64,000 nucleotides of DNA from Aphelenchoides besseyi (Eukaryota > Nematoda > Chromadorea > Rhabditida > Aphelenchoididae). The DNA is taken from contig JAMPIQ010000001.1 of the NCBI GenBank assembly GCA_024699855.1, forward strand, positions 15,934,001 to 15,998,000, given 5' to 3'. The translations under genes and the position numbers were made by a program. The first letter of the stretch is position 1. Each line of letters starts with the position of its first letter. The notes under the pieces are model-generated. The model ran no database searches and had not been told where the DNA came from. It worked only from the letters and a program-made list of their open reading frames with translations. Shown here piece by piece: positions 50,743 through 61,408 of the stretch.

Positions 50743-53700
50743 TCATCCGCTAATTCCACTTTGAACCTCTTTGTAAAGCTCTATGAACAATCGACGGTTC
50801 TTTTGATTTTTCATAGCGTTGACGAAAATTTCCAACAATTGTTGACCGATGAGTTGAACGCCCGAATAGTCGAAGAACCCGAAGAATCTGATTGCTAAGA
50901 TGATCAATTCCTTCGCCTGAAAAGAAAACAGTGAAACCCAGCGGTTTGCGGCTAACCTCAATCTTATCGGACTCAACAAAATTCGGATGATTCATTTTGC
51001 GACTCATGGCTCTGTACAAGGTTTCAGCACAGGCACGACCCAATTCGGCGATTGGTGGCATGTAACCCAAATCGTTTATCAATATGTCGCGTATATCACA
51101 GCTGACGCGTCGATAGTCGATGTACGAACTTTCTTTGCCATTCCGATCTTTCGAATACGGTCGTTGTATGTAAACGGGTTGTTTCGGAATGAAATTCTGT
51201 CGTATAAGAAACTTGTTGATCATCACTTCGAATATTTGAATCAGCAGATGCGGCGATGCCAAACAAGTTGACAATTTCTCACAAAACTGCTGTGCAAACC
51301 CGGGACCCAACAGCAGAGAGACGTTCATCAAATTCAAAATGTCCGACTTGAAATCCGGATTCTGAAATTGCGACAGTCTTTGACTTCGTGATTGAAAACT
51401 CACATTCGAAAATTTCACGTAGTCACGAGTTTCTTCGAAGTTCGGTGGTCCCATTTTGTCCATTGCCTTCATTCCGATCTCGTGAGCTTTCAGTAGACGC
51501 CAATGTGGCAGATTGTAAGCACAACGATTCATTTGGGTCTTGTTGTAACGTTGATATGAAGGTCCATTCCAGTAGTTGTACTGCGGTTGTTGGAATCCGT
51601 TGTTCCAATTGCCGTAGACTTGTGGTGGAAGAAAAGCGGGTTGCAAGTTTGGCGCCGAATGACTCGCATGTAAACGTTGTGGTTCGTCAGCGAAATAATT
51701 CGGCTGTTGATAATAGAAACCAGAGGCTGACGGCTGTTGGATCGGCGGATAAGCAGCGTTGTATGCGTAAGCCTGTTGTTGATACCAATCTTGAGGGTAG
51801 TTCCATTGAGGTTGAGGTTGTCGATGATCTGCATTGTACAGATCGAGATAATGTTCGGAAACATTGAAAAGAATCTCCGGTGAAATTCCGTCATGTTTTG
51901 CCACCTAAACAAATCAAGTTTGTTATATTTAAGTATACGAAATCACTTCTTCAATGATTTCACATGCGCGCTGTAAATGCGTTGAAGCAGAATCCCGACA
52001 CAAATTCAATGCTTTTTGACAATCTTGTTTAGTCATACGGTCGGCTTTATGAATAGCCGAAAGCAATAGTTGGGTTGACAATCCATTCAAACGCTCGTCC
52101 ATAGCTTGAAACGCTTTCTCAACCAATCCAACGATTTCGCCCGCCGAAAAATGCTGTTCCCATGTTTCGCTGACGATCTTCATTGCATCAGGACCCAAAT
52201 CCATGATCTGACCCAACAACCATCCAACCAGCATGCTGTAATGTCGCGCAGTCCAACCGCTCTGATCCACAATGTTATTCACGCCCAATGCGTACAATCC
52301 AATAATTAACGCACACATTTGCAGTTCACCTACAAAACTTTCAACTATCTACTTGCTTCAAACTTACGATTTGGGACCACTTGACCGCCGTTGACCAGTG
52401 CATCAACGTTCAAAAAGTTTTGCTGTCCACTACTTGAGTCTTGGACCAATTTCTTTGCCATTTCAAGAAGCGAGTTTGTCAGATCATCCGACGCGTGTTG
52501 TTGAGCATACGATGAAGTTTCGCACGTGTTCCTTTGATTCCACGTTTTTCGTTTGGGCGAATCGGAGCGTTCGATCGATGAAGAAGGTTGTTGGAAATGT
52601 GCACGTCGAGATCCCGAATCACGAGCTACTTTCCGCCAACAAACACAAAACGGCATTTGCGGTTGACAAAGTGGACAAGAACGTGAAAGAATCGCATTTG
52701 TTTCGGCACCACTAAACACAAAATCGATTTCCTTTTCTTTTCACTCACCTGTAAATACAATGAATTTGGGGATCGAGAAATGAGTCCAAAATCAAATTCA
52801 AACGATCACGTGCATCGCAATTCTTTGTCAACAATTGAAACGCAAATTCGTTTCGTTGCCTTCGCAAACACTCGAAAACCATAGCATTCGGTTTAACAGC
52901 AAAAGAAACCCGTTGCTTTAAAGCTGTAACAGCCACGGCCAATGCCAACTGATCGTTGCTGAAAAGGTTGTTAATTGACGTTAAGTACTCAAAAGTTTAC
53001 CTTTGATGCAAAACATCCCAAATGAAGTGGGCGAACAAAATCGGTGGAATCAAACCACGCGAGTGAGATGGCTGATCAGTGGGATGATTGGCAAGAAACT
53101 CGACGGCCATTTCGCGACAAATGCGAAGATCGTCAGCCGACATCGCGATCCCATTCTTCAAGAAATTGTAAAGCTCGTGTTCCAGCACAAAGATCTGAAC
53201 TTCCAATTGTTTCGTTGCGGCAGCACTTCGTTGTGTTGATAGTGTGCATAAAGCCAAACGCAACGCGTTACTTCCCGATGTAAAATAGAACTTCTTTTCC
53301 ACATGATTTGATAATAAAACTTGACGTTGTGTTACTGGACAAATCTGCGGTATGACGGCGCCGTAACCATCGGAATGACGAACCAAAGTCTTCAGCAGAA
53401 AGATGGCACGTTTCAAGTTGGTAATGACGCGTTTTGTATCGTTGGTCGTTTCTCGACTATTCAACAAACCCAACGCCAATTGTTCGGCAAGTAATCTCGC
53501 TTCATTGGGCCAACCATAGCAAACCATAGATTCACAACAAGCAAACAGCCGTTGAAACTCATCACTGTACGATTGTGCAGCTTTAGCGAACAGCTCCTGA
53601 ATCTCGTTCATTTCGCGATCGATCGTGACTCTTCTAAACAAATCAAATTCAATAACTACTGTTTTAATAGAAAGTCATACAAACTCCGACGCATTTGCTT

Positions 53701-56171
53701 TGCATTCAGCTCTTGGTTACTGGGTCCCGCTTCTTCTTCAGCCAAATCACCATCCAAATTTGCGGCGTAATCGGCACTCAGTCGATGTCGGGAATCAGAA
53801 GGTGGTGGCGGTGGATTGGCAAGTTGACGATTTAGAACTTGAAGTTGAGCGTCGTGTCGGGCTAAATTCTTTCGTTTTCGTTTCTGTCGAGCTTGTCGTT
53901 TGCTCCGATAACGCTGAGCAATCAATTCTTCAACATTCAAAGTTGTCGTAATCTGATGCTCAGTGTCCGCCAATTCCTCAGCCAACGAGGCTGCTCCTTG
54001 ACGTAGAATCGGCAAGTTCGTCACTGATCCATCTCGTGCCAACGAATTTCGAGTCTTAAACGATATGATTAAAAGCAATTCACTTGTTCACATACCTCGA
54101 TGAAAGTTCGAAACGATTCGGCACCAACTTTCGAGCAAGTGGCAATCAACACCTCGTTTGTCCAATCGAAGTGACAACTTTGTAACGCGGAAAAGAAGCC
54201 GGGAAACGATTTGAAGCCAAAGATTGCCGAGGTTGTAGTCAATTTGACCGAATTAGTATCGTACAAGTTCTGAACATTTGAATACGAATACAATCACTAA
54301 ACTCAGCTCACTTGTTCAACCGTCGTGTTTTCCAACATTCGCCAAATTCGACTGACCGCCGTTCGATGGTACAAACGCAACAAAACGCCCAACTAAACAA
54401 AGAAGCAATTTGACTAATTATGTTTGTTAAAGAGTATCACCTGCTCTCGTTCGTATTGAGTGAGTCGTGGATTCAACGCCGCCAATCGCCACAATCTTAC
54501 AATTTCTTCGCACAACGACGATGCGGCAACACGTTTCATTTCGGTTTGCGAATGTGACGATCTTTCCTGTCCGTTGATACCAAAATGCCATTGACCAGTA
54601 GCCAACAAGCGACTTTGATACCACCACATAATCACTTGATCCACACAAAGACAATGCTCGGTGATTGTATGCAGCAACGTGGTCGCATTTTCGTCGTTTC
54701 GTTTCAACATGTGAACAACAATGTCCAGCAGTTTCCACAACGAGTCAGGGTCGTGGGATTGTTGAATTCGTTGCAACCACAGAAACTCGGCCGCTGAGTT
54801 TTGTCGTTCCGTTGAAGTGGCATGAAGATACGCGATATCACTAAAAACCAGATGGTGCTCAACCAAAAAAACGATCAAACAAACCAATGGATCGTGAATG
54901 ACGATTTGACAAATTGAATCAGAATTCTCCTGATCGAATCTTGAAGCATCTTTTCGTCCATACACCACGTCGCCAAATCACCTGATCCGGCCGTTGGATC
55001 GGGAGCACCGCTTTGTTTGTTGATTTCAGATGTTGGATTAAGAAGGTCGTCGATGAGTTGCTGTGCAACGGGCAGGTACTAAAAAAACTCGTTGAAATCC
55101 AAATCGAAGACAACTCACTTCTGTTGGCAACGAATTGATCATGTACTGCGCGAACTTCTTCAATTTCTCGTCATTCAGTTCGGTGATCGAATCCCAAATT
55201 GTTGGACGAAATGCGACTAATTCAGTTCTATGAATTCGAAACAAAGAAACCGCAACAATGTGTTCGCACCACGATCGTTTAGCATCACAAGAACAGTTAC
55301 AAGAAACGATCCGGCATCTGCAACGAAGATTCAAAACAATGAGTTTACTTCGATTCTACTTACCGATCAACACGAATGGAAACTTTGTAGGTGGTACGTG
55401 GTGTTTTCGGAAACGGTTGTCCTTTGATTTTGGCGAAAGTTTCCGGCAGAGAAACTTTGGCGGAAATGTGGTAACCTATGAAACGAATAAAGAGAAGTTT
55501 TGTGATCACTTACCAATCTGCATGACTTCATGAACAACATTCTGTTCGAACAACTTCTTTCCGGCTTCGAAGGCATCTCGTTTGCCGCTGGTAATAAAGC
55601 TGTAAGTTCGAATATCTTCCGAACAAGACGGGAAACAACGCCTGAGAATCGGTTTCAGAATGTCATCCGGAATCCGATTTGCGGGCATCAGCTGGTGGTA
55701 CATGATTTCGATCGAATCAAACGACAAACTTGAAGCGGCAATCTGAGCGGACATTTCCGCCAACTTCGGAATTTTGATTCCTAAAATCAATCACTCAAGA
55801 ATACACGAATCGTACTCACCATGCAGTTGGTCTTTCGAAGAGGTTGGCAATTCTGAAAACACGAACTGAACATCTGCTCCACCAACTCACCAGTCCACTC
55901 CGACCATTTTCGATCCAACGACTCGTTTTCCGATTGCCACGAACAAACCGACTCGTCTTCTTCGAAGCGTTCGGAATCCTAGAGACCAATCAGTGACTTC
56001 AATCGGCGACTACAAACCTCGAACGAGACCTGATCGTCGTCTCCATCGGCGGCTATCGGCCACTCGTCTTCTTCCTCGTCCTCCAAATTCAAATCCGCCA
56101 AATGATTTGCCTAAAGCGGAAGCCACTCCGTGAATCCAATCGAAGAGAAGGAAACCTACGGCTTGATCCAT
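50743..56171 (-). CDS. ZSWIM8: ZSWIM8 / EBAX-1, SWIM-domain substrate receptor of a Cullin-RING ligase
   Basis: Elongin BC/Cullin adaptor; C. elegans EBAX-1 does guidance-receptor quality control and ZSWIM8 drives target-directed microRNA decay. Exons 56160-56171, 56018-56110, 55891-55978, 55820-55852, 55514-55780, 55364-55475, 55119-55317, 54885-55078, 54441-54840, 54312-54392, 54096-54269, 53660-54054, 53001-53633, 52749-52958, 52368-52711, 51947-52329, 51404-51904, 50957-51361, 50743-50916; 1565 aa. An acidic N-terminus (LEDEEEDEWPIAADGDDD) is followed by a BC-box-like LPKLAEMSAQ region and the SWIM motif CNCSCDAKRSWCEHI (about 55270-55310). The long helical C-terminus ends with AIRFFGFFDYSGVQLIGQQ. 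The first coding exon is 12 bp, and one intron is only 26 bp (53634-53659). Confidence 0.93.
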
Positions 56172-56620
56172 CGGTTTGCGTTTTAATTTTTCATTTCCCC
56201 AAATTTTTCGACGTCAAAATCCAAATGGCGATCCGCACAAAAACTCTAAAGGCAAAAAATCGGAAAGCCGTGAGTCCACAACCAATTTTGCGTGCCGCTC
56301 GGTGGTACGAAGCAGAGAAAAAGAGAGCGGAGCGGACGTCGTCGTGTTAGCGAATGACCGCTTCTTTCTCTCTTTTTTCTGACCTCCCCGTTAACATTCG
56401 GAAGCGTAAACGTCCTTGAAGCGGAAGAAACTCGATTGTTTTCGAAAATTGTTATTTTTGCTTATTTTGTGTTCTTATTTTGTTAAAAAGCCAAAAATTT
56501 GTGCGAAACAAACCAAATGACGAGACGCACAGCGAGAAAAAAGACGCGACCAACGAGCATCCGCCGCACCGGAATTCTGTCGCAGACGAGAAAAACACGC
56601 GTTTTTGTTTCGCAAACGAA

Positions 56621-58079
56621 ATGAAACTTAATGGTAAGTTTTTCGGCATTTTTGAACGATGATCGTTTCCACAGAATGCGCGGTTTGCGCGGTTCGAACG
56701 TCGTCCGTGGGTCGACATTACGGAATCTACGCGTGTCTGGGATGCAAAAGTAGGTGCTTCAACTGATCACTCATCTCGTTTCTTCAGCCTTTTATCGCCG
56801 TGCAATCGTCAGAAAACGACGATACTTCTGCGAATTCGATCAGAATTGCGATGTCCGCGAACGCTCCGGCCGCCAATCGTGTCGATATTGTCGGTGAGGT
56901 CGACTGATAGCGTAAGAGGAACAATTGACTGCTTTTAAGGCTGCAGAAATGTCACGCAGTTGGAATGAAAGTAGACGGTAAGTCCAACGGAGCACGGGCT
57001 TCAATTTTGGTTAAGCGTTGAAAGGCAAACGTGATTCTGTGCGAGTCGAACAAATCAAACCTTCGACGGATAGCCAGCTCCTGGATTTGATCACGCAGTT
57101 GACTCGACAAGATGTGGAATTGCGAAAACGAAAAGTCGAAAGATTTCGATCAATGTCTGAAGCAATGAAGTTGTCGCGAGCAGTGAACAAGAACCTCGTG
57201 GTAAGTTTTTTCTGTTCAACTGGTCATTCAGTTTGTTATTTAGTATCCCGATTATTTTGGTCGCGATGATCTTCGCATGGTCGATGTTATTGACATGGGA
57301 TGTTGTGTGAGTTGTACCTTCTTCTATTAAACCTGAAGTTGTTTAGACCTCGTTCGAGATGATAACATGTGTCGAATGGTTTCAATCGTTGCCAGTATTC
57401 AATGAACTTCCAATACAAGTACGCACCAATTTATTGCGTTGTTTTGCAATCCAACATCTGATCGTTGAAGCCGGATTCTGCACAGCCAACTCGAAGCTCG
57501 ACGACATTTGGCTTCTGCCCAACGGCACCACCTTCCCGCGTAATATGGCCGTTTTGTCCGAAGAATCAAAAGTGAGTTCTACATACATACAATTCAAAAG
57601 TCGACTTAGAAAATGGTGAGCGTGGATCGAGCATGGCGACAAGAGAAACTGTACAAAACTACTACAAACTGCTGTATAGATGAGGTGTCCAGTCCGATGC
57701 GTCGTTTGGGTTTATTGCCCGAGGAGTTGGTGACTTTGAAGATCATTTTGCTTTGTCAATTTGGACATCAATTAGGTACGATAAACGTTCAAATATATGG
57801 ACGTCTATTCTTGTTTATAGAGAAATTGAATGCCTTTAAAGATCGTGTGATCAAAGCACTTTTCGAGTACTACAAGTCGATTGGGACCGTAGATTACGAA
57901 GGTAAAGCCGAGTATTCAGTTGGTTCTAATCAGCGATTTCAGAACGTTTCGGCAACGTTCTACTTCTTATTTCGGGAATCGTCTCGGCATCCGCACTACT
58001 CCATGAGTCCTATACAATTATGCAGGTGTTCGGCATTGTACCTTTCGATTCGCTGACAAATTTGCTTCTTTTCGAATAA
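56621..58079 (+). CDS. Nuclear hormone receptor (nematode type)
   Basis: Ligand-regulated transcription factor. Exons 56621-56633, 56675-56749, 56788-56893, 56940-56977, 57016-57200, 57244-57306, 57347-57571, 57610-57775, 57821-57901, 57943-58079; 362 aa. DNA-binding domain at residues 5-75: CAVCAVRT, P-box region CLGCKTFYRRA, second finger CEFDQNCDVRERSGRQSCRY and CRLQKCHAVGM. Ligand-binding domain: SFEMITCVEWFQSLPVF, LLRCFAIQHLIVEAGF, RLGLLPEELVTLKIILLCQF, ending RFGNVLLLISGI and FGIVPFDSLTNLLLFE. The P-box differs from steroid and classical types and fits the expanded nematode NHR group. The first coding exon is 13 bp. The TAA stop lies inside AATAAA. Confidence 0.93.
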
Positions 58080-58080
58080 A
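58075..58080 (+). terminator. Polyadenylation signal containing the stop codon
   Basis: GAA-TAA-A: AATAAA overlaps the TAA stop (58077-58079) of the nuclear receptor gene. Confidence 0.6.
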
Positions 58081-59499
58081 CGTATTCAGTTTGCTCAGCG
58101 GCCCTCCGAAATCATTCCATCAATGGCGCAGTTGTGAAAACAAAACTAATTTGCATTTGGAGTAAAATCGTTTAAAACGATCGACAGAAACAACGTGCAA
58201 ACGGCGACTTCGATTGTCAATCGCAGAACGAAACGAATTTGTTTTTGGTTGTTGCGAATTTACACTTTTCGTGTGATCACCGCCTCTTCTGTTTGACCTT
58301 GAACGTGAACGTAAAGCGAAATGCATTGCGATTCCAATAGGCTCTTGAACGTTCTCTCTCTTCGTTTTTTCTGTTTGCGTCGTTCCCCTCCTCTAACCTT
58401 TGGACAACAAAAAAAATTTGGCTCTTCCGATCGGCGCTCTCTTTTTATTGCGTGTATCGCTAAAAATAATCACACTTATGCGCACCGTCGTGGAACAAAA
58501 ACAAGTTCATCATTTTCGTTTCGTGCGTGAAGAACAATGAGGGAAACTTTTTTGTTGGGACGCGTATTTCGAGATCGAAAACCACCGTTTCGGCATCGCG
58601 ACCCATTCAAACTGGTTGCTGCGTCCACGGACGGTCGGTGTCCTCAATTTGAAAATTTCACGACTTTTCTCGCTTAAATTTTTCGTGACCCAACTTCCCT
58701 TCTACCAACCGAAAAACGTCATCATCAACGTTTTTTGATGCGCTGCGTCGCTCCATTTTTGTTCTTCCAATTTTGTTTCAAATCAGGTTTCTCGATATCA
58801 CAAACAAAAAAGACGCGCGGTCAAATACAAAAAAAGGTCAACTGTCGCGCAATTCTCGAAATTTTTAACTTCGTTTTACGTGTCTGCGTGGTTGTGTTGT
58901 CATGCAGCAGTTGCGTTCTTCCTTTTCCTCTCCCGATTTTTTTGTTTGTTCTTTCGGGGCCAAAAAGCGTTTCGCGTCGAAATTTTCGACCAAAAAAAGA
59001 GATCACGCAGATTTACGTTCACGGCGTTTTTAATCCACGTTAATGGTCGTCCCCATCAACTCCGCCTCGAATTTTTTTTCGTCCATCACCATCGACGGCG
59101 GAAAAGACGCGTCCAAAAACAAACACTCATTTTATTGGTTTTTTTTCGCCTTCTCTTCTGTGCCCCGTAGTCCTCAAGGCGATCGGACGACGTCGTCCTT
59201 TTCGTCGTCCTTATCACCGAAAATTTTCGCTTTTGGCCACTCCTTTTCGGTCGATTTGCGTCTCTGCAGATTTTCGTAAAAATTCGCCGCGCTCTCATCT
59301 ACCGATTTCTGCTTCTTATCTGCCGTGTCGCAATGGCCGAGTGGGTTCTGGAGTTGCGCACAGGGCCGATGATTGAAAAACATTCTTGCACTGATTAACG
59401 CGAACAACCAATTCGGGGTTATTTGTCGTTAGGGCTCTTCAACGAGAGTCAGGATTACAACAAGGGGAATACTGAGGCCGAGTTTTTATAGATTCGCGA
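58081..59499. other. Upstream region of ZCCHC24
   Basis: About 1.4 kb with no gene I can support. It is rich in short A/T runs and CG dinucleotides, as seen at other 5' flanks here. A tRNA-Ser-like A-box fragment lies at 59327-59344. Confidence 0.45.
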
Positions 59500-60274
<775 letters not shown>

Positions 60275-60275
60275 A

Positions 60276-61408
60276 AATTTCTGCCACTTTTTTTCTGTAC
60301 ATTCAGTTTCCTTTCTTGTATATAAGCACCGCAGCTGTTCCGGTGAATAAAGTTCGTTAAAAGACGAATTGGCCTCAACTTCGCATCTTAGATCATTCGT
60401 CCGTTGCGGGACGCCCAAAACCGATTGGGTCTTCAGTGAGAAGATTAGAACTTTAATCATCGGCCTTCGCAATTCTGCCTTCCAAACCACTCGGTCATTC
60501 GGCTTTCGCGGTTGGCGACGTGAAGTCGCGAGATGAACCGACGGATGTTACGCAATTGGAATGCAAACTTTTGGGAACGATAAGCAAAAGCGGATAATAA
60601 AAGTTTTTGCGGATCACACGTCTTTTTTTCGTCGTCGTCTCGGCCATTGACTAAACAGTATTGGTTGTTGGAGAGCGGAAACATGAGCGAAAATATTCGC
60701 CTTTTTGGACCACGACGATTTTCGCCTTCTTTTCGTCCCAAAACATTGCCATAGACCGCAAGCCACGCACGCAAAAAGACGAAAATTTCCCTCTTTTCGT
60801 CTCGCCTTCTCGATGCCATTCGCCCTCGCCCCTCCGGACTGTCCGTACTCACCGTTTTTGATCAAAAAAATTCCCGTTTAATCCGAAAAAAGCAATAGAC
60901 CATCCAACAAGTTGAGCCAATTTGCGAGTCCACTTCTCCAGAGAAAACATTTTTATTTGCGTGCCAAGAACCTTTTTTTGTTTGGCCACACCGCGTGCGT
61001 GACGTCGCGATCGTCGCGTCTTATCAGTGAAAGCGCAATTCGTGTGAATTTTGTGCCGAAAAAAGTTCGTCGCGACGTCGCCGCGGCCCCCCTTGAGGAC
61101 GCTCTTTTGTTCGAACCTTATGGAAAATTGATGAGTGTGTTTGACATCCCGACGCAAAAAACTAATTTGAAATTTTAATCACGTCGCTCGTGCGTCCAAA
61201 ACAAATTCGGGCCATGCGCAATTGTCTCATTTTTGGCTTCACGTCGCAAAAAATTACTTTCGCCGCGATCCCAAAAAATTTTCCCTTTTTTCGCGTCTTT
61301 TGTTTGGTTTTTACGGAAATCGGAAAAAACCGAAAGACGAGACCCACGGACAAAAGAGAATAATTGAGTTGGCTCTGTGGTTTTAATTACCAAAATTTTG
61401 CAGTCCAC
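60276..61408. other. Intergenic / 5' region of CAPS
   Basis: About 1.1 kb with no supported gene. The minus-strand frame at 60457-60852 is Arg/Lys-rich and has no family resemblance. CG-rich patches (e.g. around 61066-61090) and a TTTTGCAG at 61396-61403 just before the CAPS ATG suggest promoter, 5' UTR exon, or a trans-splice acceptor. Confidence 0.45.

Noticed and set aside
60457..60852. 131-aa minus-strand ORF upstream of CAPS
   Set aside because: Low-complexity Arg/Lys composition from CG-rich 5' flank; no conserved text.
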